From positions 620,001-684,000 of the forward strand of contig NZ_SBIP01000001.1 of the NCBI RefSeq assembly GCF_004053875.1: a stretch of DNA of 64,000 bases. The letters are read 5' to 3'. Source of the stretch: Neorhizobium lilium. GTDB taxonomy: Bacteria > Pseudomonadota > Alphaproteobacteria > Rhizobiales > Rhizobiaceae. Positions 1 through 8,484 of the stretch are shown here, one piece after another (position 1 is the first letter of the stretch; every line of letters starts with the position of its first letter). The notes beneath the pieces are model-generated. The model made no database searches. It was given only the letters and a program-made list of their open reading frames with translations, and had not been told where the DNA came from. The position numbers and the translations under genes are program-made.

Positions 1-390
1 CGAAAGCTCCTTTGGCAGGCGTTTCTCATAGCTTTGAAGCTGCACCTGCTGCAGAACCGCCCGCAGCCGGCGGCCCTGTTCCAGTCGGTCGAGATGGCGG
101 ATGCCGAAGCAGATATTCTGCTCCACGGTGAGCCAGGGCAGGAGCCGCGGCTCCTGGAAGATGAGGTTGATCAGCGGGTGCGGCGCCATCACCTGCTCGC
201 CGTGGATTTTCACCTGGCCACGCGTGGCGGACTCAAGACCGCTGATCAACCGCAGCAATGTGCTCTTGCCGCATCCGGAACCGCCGATGACCGCGACGAT
301 TTCGCCGGCCAGGATGTCCAGGTTGAGAGCGCCTAGGGCCTCGACGCCATTGGGATAGGTTTTCGCAAGCGATCGGAGTGACAACATCAT
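1..390 (-). CDS. ABC transporter ATP-binding protein, SsuB/TauB type (partial)
   Basis: ATPase subunit of an aliphatic sulfonate/taurine/nitrate-type importer on the cytoplasmic face of the membrane. Reading leftward from an ATGATG start, the protein shows a Walker A motif GGSGCGKST near residue 40 and a Q-loop FQEPRLLPW, which is typical of the SsuB/TauB family. The gene leaves the window at base 1, so the signature motif, Walker B and C-terminus are not seen. The start overlaps the stop of the permease gene (ATGA), so the two are translationally coupled. It is the third gene of a binding protein, permease, ATPase operon. The substrate is inferred from family only. Confidence 0.9.
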   Translation of the reverse strand, partial: MMLSLRSLAKTYPNGVEALGALNLDILAGEIVAVIGGSGCGKSTLLRLISGLESATRGQVKIHGEQVMAPHPLINLIFQEPRLLPWLTVEQNICFGIRHLDRLEQGRRLRAVLQQVQLQSYEKRLPKELS

Positions 391-1229
391 TCCTGCTCCC
401 TCCTGAAATTGTCCTGCCACGCGGTCAGGGGTGCGGTCAGAAGCACGAGAAGACCGTCCGAAAATTTGCCGAGAATCGCGAAGACAAGGATCGCGGCGAC
501 GATCTGGTCGGGCTTGCCGAGCTGCTGGCCGTCAACCAGGAGGTAACCAAGACCCTCGGATGCGCCCATGAACTCGGCTGCGACCACGAACATCCAGCCA
601 AGGCCGAGGCCGGTGCGCAATGAGACGACCAAGGCCGGCAGGATGGCAGGAAAGAGGATCCGACGTACGAGATCGAAGCCGGACAGGCGGAAGATGCGCC
701 CGACCTCGACGATCTTCCGATCGACGGAGGATAGGCTCGCCGACACGCCGAGATAAACGGGAAAGAACACGCCGACGGCGATCAACGCCACTTTCGAGGT
801 CTCGAAGATGCCGAACCAGAGAATGAACAGCGGCACCCAGGCAATCGACGGGATGGCCCGCAGCGCCTGCAGGGTAGGATCGAGCAGGCGGCGGGCCAGC
901 CGGAAGTAACCTGTGACGCCGCCGAGCAATATCCCCGCCACGGCACCTGCCAAGAAGCCAAACAGAACGCGCCCCACAGTGGCAAGGAGATGATGGTAAA
1001 GCTCGCCGGTCTTCTGCAACTGCCACAAGGCGTAGAGAATGCGGGACGGCGGCGGCACGAGCCGACCAGAGGCGAGACCGGACGAGACCAGGATCTGCCA
1101 GACGAGGAACCCGAGGACGGGCAGCAGAACTGCGGCAAGCGGCGCGCCGACAGCCGGTCGCCAGGATCGAGGCGCCCGGCTGGACCTGAGTTCGCGTTCC
1201 TTTGCCGCCAGAAGATCGGTCGTGGTCAA
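387..1229 (-). CDS. ABC transporter permease, SsuC/TauC family
   Basis: Membrane subunit, 280 residues, of the sulfonate/nitrate/taurine-type importer. About six hydrophobic segments follow a polar N-terminus of roughly 35 residues. The BPD_transp_1 region contains the EAA-like loop around ILFPAILPALVVSLRTG, which contacts the ATPase. It starts 10 bases after the stop of the binding protein gene and overlaps the ATPase start by four bases, so the three form one operon read leftward. Length is normal for SsuC (about 260-280). Sulfonate, taurine and nitrate permeases are hard to tell apart by sequence, so the substrate stays open. Confidence 0.92.
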   Translation of the reverse strand: MTTTDLLAAKERELRSSRAPRSWRPAVGAPLAAVLLPVLGFLVWQILVSSGLASGRLVPPPSRILYALWQLQKTGELYHHLLATVGRVLFGFLAGAVAGILLGGVTGYFRLARRLLDPTLQALRAIPSIAWVPLFILWFGIFETSKVALIAVGVFFPVYLGVSASLSSVDRKIVEVGRIFRLSGFDLVRRILFPAILPALVVSLRTGLGLGWMFVVAAEFMGASEGLGYLLVDGQQLGKPDQIVAAILVFAILGKFSDGLLVLLTAPLTAWQDNFRREQE

Positions 1230-1239
1230 TCCCGCGCTC

Positions 1240-2208
1240 CTATTGGACGAGCGCGTCGCTGAAGCTTGGATCGATCAGGGCGCCGGTGACCTTCGCCAGA
1301 TCGGCATCCGCCGGCAGAACGCCAGCCTGCTGCAGGGCGAGCCCTGCCTTCAGGATCGTATCGCGCTGGGCGTCCCCGATGCGCGACGTGCTGAGATCCG
1401 TCCGTTCCAGCTGCTTGGAGATCACGGCATCCGGCAGTTTGGTCACTTCAATCAGGGTCGCCTTGAGCACCTGGGGGTCGGCGATAGCCTGCTTGCGTGC
1501 GGTCTCGTAGACCGAAAGGACGCGCCGGACGAGATCCGGATGGTCCTTGGCAAAGCTTTCGGTGGTGTTGAGCACACCCCAGCTGTTGTTCTCCGGCTTA
1601 CGGTAGAAAAGCTTGGCGCCATCTTCAACTTCCGCTGCCGCCATGATGGGATCAAGCCCTGCCCACGCATCGACGTCGCCGCGGGTCAAGGCAAGGCGAC
1701 CATCGGCATGCTGCAGCAGCACGAACTTGACGTCGCCGTCTTTCAGTCCGGCATCGGCGAGTGCCCGGACCAGGAAAATATGCGGGTCGGTGCCACGCGT
1801 CACGGCCACCGATTTACCCTTGAGGTCGGTAACGGAGTTGATCTTGGAGTCCTTGCCGGTCACCAGCGCCGTCCATTCCGGACGCGAATAGACATAGATG
1901 GATTTGATCGGGTTGCCGTTGACCTTGGCGATCAGGGCTGCGGCGCCTGCGGTAGAGCCGAAATCGATGGACCCCGCATTGAGGAATTCCAGCGCCTTGT
2001 TCGAGCCGGCCGACTGAACCCAGCGAACCGCGATGCCGTCCTTGGCGAACTCCCTTTCGAGCAGTCCTTCCTTCTTGAGAAGGAGGCTGACGGGATTATA
2101 AGTCGCCCAGTCGATGCGGATCTCGGACACTTCGGTCGCTAAGGCCTGGCCGGCAAGAAGGCCCATCATCATCGTGACCACAGCAAGCTTTGATATCAGC
2201 GCCTTCAT
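1240..2208 (-). CDS. ABC transporter substrate-binding protein, aliphatic sulfonate type
   Basis: Periplasmic binding protein of 322 residues. A Sec signal peptide covers about residues 1-24, with cleavage likely after LAGQALA. The mature start resembles SsuA (RIDWATYNPVSLLLKKEG), and an NMT1/SsuA-like fold is expected. The residues AGSIDFGSTAGAAAL match the SsuA ligand-cleft segment in which sulfonate is held. First gene of a leftward operon with permease and ATPase. A divergent gene at 2370 shares the 160-base promoter region. An LLM flavin monooxygenase at 6663-7982 could supply desulfonation, as in ssu operons, but it is not in the same operon. Ligand is inferred. Confidence 0.9.
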   Translation of the reverse strand: MKALISKLAVVTMMMGLLAGQALATEVSEIRIDWATYNPVSLLLKKEGLLEREFAKDGIAVRWVQSAGSNKALEFLNAGSIDFGSTAGAAALIAKVNGNPIKSIYVYSRPEWTALVTGKDSKINSVTDLKGKSVAVTRGTDPHIFLVRALADAGLKDGDVKFVLLQHADGRLALTRGDVDAWAGLDPIMAAAEVEDGAKLFYRKPENNSWGVLNTTESFAKDHPDLVRRVLSVYETARKQAIADPQVLKATLIEVTKLPDAVISKQLERTDLSTSRIGDAQRDTILKAGLALQQAGVLPADADLAKVTGALIDPSFSDALVQ

Positions 2209-2369
2209 TACCCACTCCGTCCTCGTGATCTCGAAAGGTCAGACTAGGCTGGCGTATAGGCGGCGGTAAGCAAAGGAATTTCATTGTATGGCGCTGCGAT
2301 AGAAATAATATCTTTGCCCAAGAGCTGCCCATCAACCAACTTCGCCCGTGGCGAGAACGACTTTATGAC

Positions 2370-3797
2370 GTGGACGGAATGAATATTGCTGCAAAGAACA
2401 ATACTGCACCGGCCCTGACGGTCGCCATTATCGGCGGCGGATTCACCGGTGCCGCGGTGGCTTATCATCTGGCCCGGCACCGTGGCGCAGAGCGATCCGA
2501 CATTCTGGTTTTCGAACCCCGCAGCGCCATCGGCAAAGGCCTCGCCTACGATAGCTCGGATCCAACTCACCGGATCAATGTGCCTGCGGGGCGGATGAGC
2601 CTTTTTCCGGACCAGCCCGAACATTTTGCGCTGTGGCTTGCCAGCAATGACGTCCTTGCCGACGACCCTGGAGCCTATCGTGCAGATGGAAGCGTCTTTC
2701 CCCGGCGCAGCGTCTTTGGAGACTATGTTCTCTCCCAGGTGAAGCCATTGCTTGAAGCGGGCCTGATCCGGCACATCCGGGCGCAGGTAATGCATATTGC
2801 CAAAACGGACACCCGTTGGCAGGTGGAAGACAGCGAAGGCAACCGCGTCTCGGCCGACATTCTGGTGATCGCCGCAACCCATCCCGCACCGCAGCCGCCT
2901 GCGCGGCTTGCATCTGCCTTGGAGGGCCACCCGCGGTATGTTGCCGATGCCACCAGACCCGACGCGCTGGAGCCGATCCGCACCAGCGACCGCGTATTGG
3001 TCGTCGGCAACGGCCTGACGGCGGCAGACGTGATAGCGTCGTTGCGCGCACGGGGTCACAAAGGCCGTATCCTGTCGATCTCCCGTCGCGGCCTTCGCTC
3101 GCGGGGCCACCCCGCCGTGCCGCAGGAACCCTATGGCGACTTCCTCTCGCCGCCACCGCGGACAGCCCTGGAATTGCTGATGCGTGCACGAACCGCCGTT
3201 CGCGCCGCCGAGGCGGCGGGCTTCTCCTGGCACGCGGCGCTTGATCAGGTCCGCGCGCAGGCTCGCCCGATCTGGCAAAACCTGCCGATCGTCGAAAGGC
3301 GCAGGCTCGTGGGGCACCTGAGGGTTTTCTGGGACGTCCATCGCTTCCGCATCGCGCCACAGGTCGAGCAGGCACTGGATCAGGCGGTTGTGGAAGGCGA
3401 TCTGGAGATTGCCGCCGGCTCGATCCTCTCTGCCAGCCGCACCGGTGAAACCATGGATGTAGTGATCCGCCGCCGGGGCGGCGCACCTGAAACCAGCCAG
3501 TTCGATGCCGTCGTGATTACAACCGGGCCGGCCCACGGCGGCATCCTCGCCAGCCAGCCATGGTTATCGGACCTCGCGAAGGCTGGCAGCCTGACGATGG
3601 ATCCGACCGGGCTTGGACTAGGCTGCAACGAAAAAGGCGAGGCACTTGACTTGGATGGAAAGCCGCAACCGGATCTGCTGATTGCCGGCCCGCTGGCACG
3701 CGGTGTATTTGGTGAATTGATGGGTCTGCCACAGGTGAGCGAATATGCGGCTTTCATCGCTGATCGGGTGGCCAGGTCCATTGCGGCGCTGCGATGA
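2370..3797 (+). CDS. FAD/NAD(P)-binding oxidoreductase, YdhS-like (NAD_binding_9)
   Basis: Predicted cytoplasmic flavoprotein of up to 475 residues. The N-terminal dinucleotide-binding motif is AIIGGGFTGAAVAYHL, and a second Rossmann motif VLVVGNGLTAADVIASL lies near residue 215. The region HRINVPAGRMSLFPDQP is characteristic of the FAD-NAD(P)-binding family that includes E. coli YdhS. The gene can start at GTG 2370 or at the in-frame ATG 2379; neither has a strong ribosome binding site. It is divergent from the Ssu-type operon and stands alone. The reaction is not known for most members. Its position next to a sulfonate-type importer and an LLM monooxygenase fits a role in redox steps of sulfur or nitrogen scavenging, but this is inference. 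Confidence 0.8.
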   Translation: MDGMNIAAKNNTAPALTVAIIGGGFTGAAVAYHLARHRGAERSDILVFEPRSAIGKGLAYDSSDPTHRINVPAGRMSLFPDQPEHFALWLASNDVLADDPGAYRADGSVFPRRSVFGDYVLSQVKPLLEAGLIRHIRAQVMHIAKTDTRWQVEDSEGNRVSADILVIAATHPAPQPPARLASALEGHPRYVADATRPDALEPIRTSDRVLVVGNGLTAADVIASLRARGHKGRILSISRRGLRSRGHPAVPQEPYGDFLSPPPRTALELLMRARTAVRAAEAAGFSWHAALDQVRAQARPIWQNLPIVERRRLVGHLRVFWDVHRFRIAPQVEQALDQAVVEGDLEIAAGSILSASRTGETMDVVIRRRGGAPETSQFDAVVITTGPAHGGILASQPWLSDLAKAGSLTMDPTGLGLGCNEKGEALDLDGKPQPDLLIAGPLARGVFGELMGLPQVSEYAAFIADRVARSIAALR

Positions 3798-4374
3798 CTG
3801 GACTTACTCGTTCAAGGAACTCGCCTTGAATCGCCGAGGTCGATGACCTTTACATCATGAAGGAAAGCGACGAGCTCGGTATCCTTGAAGCAGAGGCAGT
3901 GCAGGAGACCGCTGCCGCCATGGCCGAAGCCATCTGCTAAGCTGCTTGTCACCGCTCGTCAAAAGCAGAGGCGCTTCCAAGGCTAACTAGGCTGGGGGAA
4001 GCCCTGCTGCGCGATAGCTCCTGATCATCGGGGCGAAGATGGATATATCTGAGCGGCTACGTGCAAGGAGCTGGCCCAGGCTTTTGCGGCGAAGATCGCG
4101 CGCTACTCTCCCCTCTTCCATCGGCGCCTCGCCCGATCACCTCGTAACAGGCCCGGCTCAGGCTGATGATGCTTGCCAATGCGCGCAGCCGCCTGCGATG
4201 AAAACTGCCGTACTAAGTGCTGCCGACAATGGCATCGTCGCAAAAAATGGCCGAGATGCAGATCTCGCCAAGAGTTTGGCCATAAGGCAAGCGGTTTCTT
4301 GCATGGCGCCCACAACCCCACTTCGTTATTTGGTGCCGACAGAAGCAAATCCGGTTGTTGCGCGTCTCGAAAGC
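3798..4374. other. Intergenic stretch without a convincing gene
   Basis: About 580 bases between the flavoprotein and the broken cheW. The only coding-like piece is a short open frame at 3830-3940 on the plus strand, with an ATG at 3857 and an acidic, alanine-rich translation ending AAAMAEAIC. It has no clear start signal and may be the tail of a lost gene. The rest, which lies just beyond the point where cheW homology stops, gives only short frames on both strands with no recognisable domain. I see no inverted repeat or transposase here that would explain the break. Confidence 0.4.
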
Positions 4375-4521
4375 TCAAATCCAAAACCTGCGATTGTCCT
4401 CAGACGATAAACGCCGTGCTTGCGGGTTAGCCGGGGAGCGCACGCAGAATTCCTGATCTTGCAGCCGGAAGGCAATGGTCTCAAGCGTATTGCCTGTATT
4501 GATCGTTGAACTGACGTTCAT
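4375..4521 (-). pseudogene. cheW remnant (5' fragment)
   Basis: Frame of 48 residues that starts by TGATG overlap with the MCP stop, exactly as the intact cheW at 45075 does after its MCP. Residues 11-28 (GNTLETIAFRLQDQEFCVR) match the start of the intact protein (GDTLEIIAFRLHDQEFCVR). Right after FCVR (near base 4438) similarity ends abruptly, and the frame runs 20 unrelated residues to a stop. CheW proteins are about 150-160 residues, so only the first beta strands remain and the product cannot couple receptor to kinase. This looks like a deletion or recombination scar that removed the 3' end of a duplicated mcp-cheW pair. Confidence 0.85.
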
Positions 4522-6452
4522 CAGAACTCTTCCCAGCTTTCCTTGACCGCGGCGTTTCCGGAAAATGCCTGGGCGACCTTCCCAGCAAGACGACGAACTG
4601 GCGATTGTATGGGCCGGTGACCGGCGTTATCAGCCATCACAACGGCGGTCTGCCGAAGCGCGCTGCCGAGTTGGAATTGCGAGATCAATTCCCGCAATCT
4701 GCCGCTTTCGTTGGCAAGGCTCGCGCCTGCGGCGCTGGTTTCTTCGACCATAGCGGCGTTTTGCTGCGTCACCTGATCCATCTGGTTGACCGCCGTATTG
4801 ACTTCCCCTAGACCCACGGACTGTTCCTTAGCAGACGTCGCAATCGAGTCCATATGCTGGTTGACCGTGACGATATAACCCTCGATGGTCTTTAGCGCAG
4901 AACCTGTGTCGCTGACGAGCTTGACGCCGCTTTGCACTTCGGCGGAGGAGTTGCGGATCAGATCCTTGATTTCCTTGGCCGCCTTTGCCGAACGCTGGGC
5001 GAGCTCGCGCACTTCCTGGGCCACGACTGCAAAGCCCTTGCCAGCCTCTCCGGCACGTGCAGCTTCAACGCCGGCGTTGAGTGCCAGAAGATTTGTCTGG
5101 AAAGCGATCTCGTCGATAACACCGATGATATTCGAAATTTCGCTCGAAGACTGCTCGATCTTCTGCATGGCATCAACCGCATTGGCGACCACCTTACCGG
5201 ACTGGGCAGCGCTTTCGTTAGCAAGAACCGCCACCTTGCGGGCTTCGTCGGCACGCTTGGACGAGTTGGCGACATTGACGGTGATCTGGTCGAGAGCAGC
5301 GGCGGTTTCTTCCAGCGAGGCGGCCTGCTGTTCGGTGCGCTTGGACAGATCGTCGGCGCTGGCACTCACTTCGCGGCTGCCAGTATCAATCGCACTCGTT
5401 GCCTCGGCGACAGCCTGCAGAGTTTGGGAAAGCTGACCAACGGCGGCATTAAAATCAGACCGCAGAATTTCAAAATCGGCAGCAAAGGGTTCCGCAAGCT
5501 GGAATGTGAGATCGCCAGCGGCCAGATGCTTCAGACCTTCGCCGAGCCCGGCTGTTGCTTGCGCCATTTGATCAGCACGAACTCGATCCGCTTCCGCCGT
5601 CCGCAAGCGCGTCGCCTCCGCATCACTTCTCATGCTGTCGGAATCAGCGGCAAGCTGTTCGGCTTTCAGGCCGTTGTCCTTGAAGACCTGCACGGCCTTG
5701 GCCATGCCACCAATCTCGTCCCTACGCTCCGTTCCACCAACATCGACCTTGAAATCGGCATTGGCAAGACGACCCATGACACCAGCCAAAGACTTGATCG
5801 GCGCAACCATCCATGCACGGATGGCAAAGAAGCCGCAGAGCATGACGATGATCAGACCGACAACCGAGCCTACTGCTGCCGTCATGACGGTCCCATTGGA
5901 AATCGTTGTCAAGTTGTCGTTAACATCATCTGCCGTTTTAACAAGCTCGTCGGTCAGCAACACCAGGTCTTGTGTCAATTGGGAAAACAACGGCTGACAG
6001 TCGGCCAGAAATAAATCCTGGCTCAGTTTGATGGCCGCGTCTGAGGTAGCGGCACTTGCTGCATCAATCGTAGGTTTGCAATTTTCGGTGAGGACCTTCA
6101 GCATTCCAGTTTTCAGGGAGCCGAATCTCGTCTCACCGGGCAGCGCGGCTATCGCCATACCGAGGTTCTTTATCATCGCGTCCCGGTTAACTGCCAAATC
6201 ATCCACTGCGTGTCTGTTCTGAGCCTCTGTACGTGAGATCGTCATTTCAGCAATATTGGCACGAGCAGTTTGGAACGAACGGTTGGCTCGAACCAACTTT
6301 TGGGCGGCCCTGGCCTCTCCCGACATCAATTCACTGTAGAGGCGATCGACCTTCAAAATTTGTGTGGACGAGTACGTGACCACTCCAAGCGTGAACAATC
6401 CGAAGACGGCCATGATGGTGAGGAATTTTCCGATGATAGAAACGTTCTGCAT
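4521..6452 (-). CDS. Methyl-accepting chemotaxis protein (with HAMP and xWxxF tail)
   Basis: Transmembrane chemoreceptor, 643 residues from the ATG at 6452, which has GGAGG seven bases upstream; an in-frame ATG at 6488 is less likely. TM1 covers about residues 8-28. A periplasmic sensing region with conserved helices follows, then TM2 near 200-222, HAMP and a second HAMP-like segment. The cytoplasmic signalling hairpin has its tip at [20 protein letters not shown]. The last residues SWEEF fit the C-terminal pentapeptide (xWxxF) that tethers CheR and CheB. The C-terminal half is almost the same as the MCP at 43114-45075, while the periplasmic part differs, so ligand specificity has diverged. 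Its downstream cheW is broken. Confidence 0.95.
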   Translation of the reverse strand: MQNVSIIGKFLTIMAVFGLFTLGVVTYSSTQILKVDRLYSELMSGEARAAQKLVRANRSFQTARANIAEMTISRTEAQNRHAVDDLAVNRDAMIKNLGMAIAALPGETRFGSLKTGMLKVLTENCKPTIDAASAATSDAAIKLSQDLFLADCQPLFSQLTQDLVLLTDELVKTADDVNDNLTTISNGTVMTAAVGSVVGLIIVMLCGFFAIRAWMVAPIKSLAGVMGRLANADFKVDVGGTERRDEIGGMAKAVQVFKDNGLKAEQLAADSDSMRSDAEATRLRTAEADRVRADQMAQATAGLGEGLKHLAAGDLTFQLAEPFAADFEILRSDFNAAVGQLSQTLQAVAEATSAIDTGSREVSASADDLSKRTEQQAASLEETAAALDQITVNVANSSKRADEARKVAVLANESAAQSGKVVANAVDAMQKIEQSSSEISNIIGVIDEIAFQTNLLALNAGVEAARAGEAGKGFAVVAQEVRELAQRSAKAAKEIKDLIRNSSAEVQSGVKLVSDTGSALKTIEGYIVTVNQHMDSIATSAKEQSVGLGEVNTAVNQMDQVTQQNAAMVEETSAAGASLANESGRLRELISQFQLGSALRQTAVVMADNAGHRPIQSPVRRLAGKVAQAFSGNAAVKESWEEF

Positions 6453-6662
6453 GACAGCCTCCAGCACCCTCGTCCGGAGGGCGAACACGACAACTAATTA
6501 TCCCTGGAAGCAAAATCATCATGCTAAGGGCGAGAAGCCGGGCGTCATGCCTGTCGTGATTGTGCTGGATGAGTTTTTGATCGCCTCAACGCACATGCAA
6601 AATCTCACATAGAAGTGTTGATTAATATTAAACGATTACGAGCGGCGCAGCCGCTGCTTCGC

Positions 6663-7982
6663 CTAGGTAAAGAACCTGTTTTCTGGCCGCGGAAGTCCCA
6701 AATGTTCGCGCAATGTCGATCCCTCGTAATCTCGCCTAAAAATACCGCGTCGTTGCAGTTCCGGCACAAGTCTTTGCGTCACGTCGTCGAGGCCCTGCGG
6801 CAGATAGGGGAAGACAATCGTGAAGCCATCCGACGCAGCGTTGCCGAGCCATGTCTCCATCTCGTCTGCAATAGTTTGCGGCGTTCCCACGAAGGCCAGC
6901 CCCGCATAACCGCCATATCGCTGCGCCAGCTGACGGACCGTCAGATTTTCCTCGCGTGCTAGACGGATAGCCTGCGCCTGCCCGGTCTTACTGGCATTGG
7001 TCTCCGGTATTTCCGGCAGCGGTGCATCAGGATTAAAGCCCGATGCGTCATGCCCAAGCGCAATCGACAGCGAAGCAATCGCGCTGTCATAATGCACCAG
7101 ACTGTCGAGCTTGGCGCGTTTGGCCTTCGCTTCCTCGACCGTGTCGCCAATCACGACCATGGCGGCCGGAAGGATTTTCAGATGCTCCGGCTGCCGGCCA
7201 AACGCCAACATCCGTCCTTTGATATCTGCATAAAGCGCAGTCGCCGCAGCGGTGTCACGAGGCGAACAGAACACGAGTTCGGCAGTCTCGGCCGCCAGTT
7301 GGCGACCCGGCTCCGATTGCCCTGCCTGCACGATAACCGGCCAACCCTGAACAGGGCGGGCGATGTTGAGCGGACCGCGCACGCTCAACTCATCACCCTT
7401 GTGGTCGAGGACATGCATCTTCGCAGCGTCGAAGAAGATGCCGCTTTCCTGATCGCGGATAAAAGCGTCATCGGCAAAGCTGTCCCAAAGGCCAGTCACG
7501 ACGTCGTAGAATTCGCGGGCGCGTGCGTATCGCTCGCCATGGGCAACGTGTTCGTCCAGCCCGAAATTTCTCGCTGAATCAGGATTGGAGGTGGTAACAA
7601 TGTTCCAGGCCGCACGACCGTTGCTGATGTGATCCAGCGAGGCAAAGCGGCGGGCCACATGGTAAGGTTCGTCGAATGTCGTCGAGGCGGTGGCCGCAAG
7701 CCCGATCTTCTTCGTCACCGAAGCGAGAGCGGAAAGAAGCGTGAAAGGTTCGAATGACGAGACGGTATGACTGCGCACGAGAGCATCGACCGGCATATTC
7801 AGTACGGCCAGATGATCCGCCATAAAGAAGGCATCGAATTTCGCCGCCTCAAGTTTTTGTATGAATGATTTTATATGGCCAAAATTGAAATTGGCGTCGG
7901 GATAAGCACCGGGATAACGCCAAGCCCCTGTGTGTAGGCTAACGGGTCGCATGAAAGCGGTTAGGTGCAGGGACTTTACCAT
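6663..7982 (-). CDS. LLM-class flavin-dependent monooxygenase (NtaA/SnaA/DszA family)
   Basis: Predicted FMNH2-dependent monooxygenase, 439 residues, the full length for this family, whose members oxidise nitrilotriacetate, dibenzothiophene sulfone, sulfones and similar compounds with reduced flavin from a partner reductase. Family features are the start FMRPVSLHTGAWRYPGAYPD, the segment RFASLDHISNGRAAWNIVTT, and the C-terminal RRDYEGSTLREHLGL. No flavin reductase is next to it. It is monocistronic in the window, between an MCP and a binding-protein gene, with no strong terminator seen. The nearby Ssu-type importer makes an organosulfur substrate plausible but not shown. A 3' fragment of a relative lies at 47900-48403. 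Confidence 0.9.
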   Translation of the reverse strand: MVKSLHLTAFMRPVSLHTGAWRYPGAYPDANFNFGHIKSFIQKLEAAKFDAFFMADHLAVLNMPVDALVRSHTVSSFEPFTLLSALASVTKKIGLAATASTTFDEPYHVARRFASLDHISNGRAAWNIVTTSNPDSARNFGLDEHVAHGERYARAREFYDVVTGLWDSFADDAFIRDQESGIFFDAAKMHVLDHKGDELSVRGPLNIARPVQGWPVIVQAGQSEPGRQLAAETAELVFCSPRDTAAATALYADIKGRMLAFGRQPEHLKILPAAMVVIGDTVEEAKAKRAKLDSLVHYDSAIASLSIALGHDASGFNPDAPLPEIPETNASKTGQAQAIRLAREENLTVRQLAQRYGGYAGLAFVGTPQTIADEMETWLGNAASDGFTIVFPYLPQGLDDVTQRLVPELQRRGIFRRDYEGSTLREHLGLPRPENRFFT

Positions 7983-8285
7983 AAGGTGCGCTCCTGAGTT
8001 TCAACGAGACCTTGGATGTGGGTAGAAATAGCCCGAAAATGTAGGGAACGCATTTGCGTTGATTACCGAGGGCTTGAAAAAGTATGCTTGTTTCTTGCGA
8101 CGAGCCGAAAAATTACGGATGGCTGCCCTTGGTTGCTCTCCAAATTATCTCGCGACGCCTGGCCTCTGTGAAAGACGCGAAGGATATTTCGTTTAGCTTG
8201 ATGGACCCTCGCCTGCTGGTTCGAGCGAAAACACCTCGTCATGGGTGGCAACGAAGAACTTTCTTGAGCGCCGATCCGCCGGCAC
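7983..8285. other. Intergenic, upstream of the LLM monooxygenase gene
   Basis: About 300 bases holding the promoter of the leftward monooxygenase gene and the end of the leftward MarR/binding-protein transcript. The short frames here have no start signal or recognisable motif. No clear operator dyad was found. Confidence 0.4.
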
Positions 8286-8417
8286 TCAGAACCGCGCCCA
8301 GCCGGCCTTCAGGGCCTCCCCGAGATCGGTACTTGCGGCTGCCCATTCCACGTCGCTGAGGTTGAGCTTGGCCATGACCCCGCAGCCGCCGTGAGTTGCC
8401 GGTGCTGTCTTCGTCAT
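8286..8417 (-). CDS. Small protein, 43 residues, downstream of the binding protein gene
   Basis: Short frame with an ATG preceded by AAGGA at good spacing, read in the same direction as and 67 bases after the stop of the Opp-type binding protein gene. The product begins MTKTAPATHGGCGVMAKLNL and ends GEALKAGWARF. It is soluble, with one cysteine and an acidic/aromatic C-terminal part (LSDVEWAAASTDLGEAL). I do not recognise the family. The good ribosome binding site, the operon position behind a hairpin and the GC-rich third codon positions favour a real small gene. Coding status is nevertheless uncertain. Confidence 0.4.
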   Translation of the reverse strand: MTKTAPATHGGCGVMAKLNLSDVEWAAASTDLGEALKAGWARF

Positions 8418-8440
8418 CGGATTCCTTCATGGTCATTGAA

Positions 8441-8461
8441 GGCCGGGCACCAGGCCCGGCC
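8441..8461 (-). terminator. Intercistronic hairpin after the binding protein gene
   Basis: Perfect 8-bp GC stem GGCCGGGC / GCCCGGCC with a 5-base loop, 23 bases past the stop of the binding protein gene. There is no T run on the transcribed side, so it is more likely a 3' mRNA-stabilising or attenuating hairpin, common behind highly expressed binding protein genes, than a full rho-independent terminator. Confidence 0.55.
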
Positions 8462-8484
8462 GGTACTCTTCGAGGTAGGACCGC

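Noticed and set aside
1039..2142. Long plus-strand frame (367 codons) opposite the sulfonate-type binding protein gene
   Set aside because: Fully antisense to a gene with a clear signal peptide and family motifs; its translation has no domain pattern and arises from GC-rich codon bias.
2244..3536. Minus-strand frame of 430 codons opposite the YdhS-like gene
   Set aside because: Low-complexity Arg/His-rich translation, antisense to a flavoprotein with two Rossmann motifs.
4932..6014. Plus-strand frame of 360 codons opposite the first MCP
   Set aside because: Mirror of the repetitive MCP coiled coil; a similar shadow appears opposite the second MCP.
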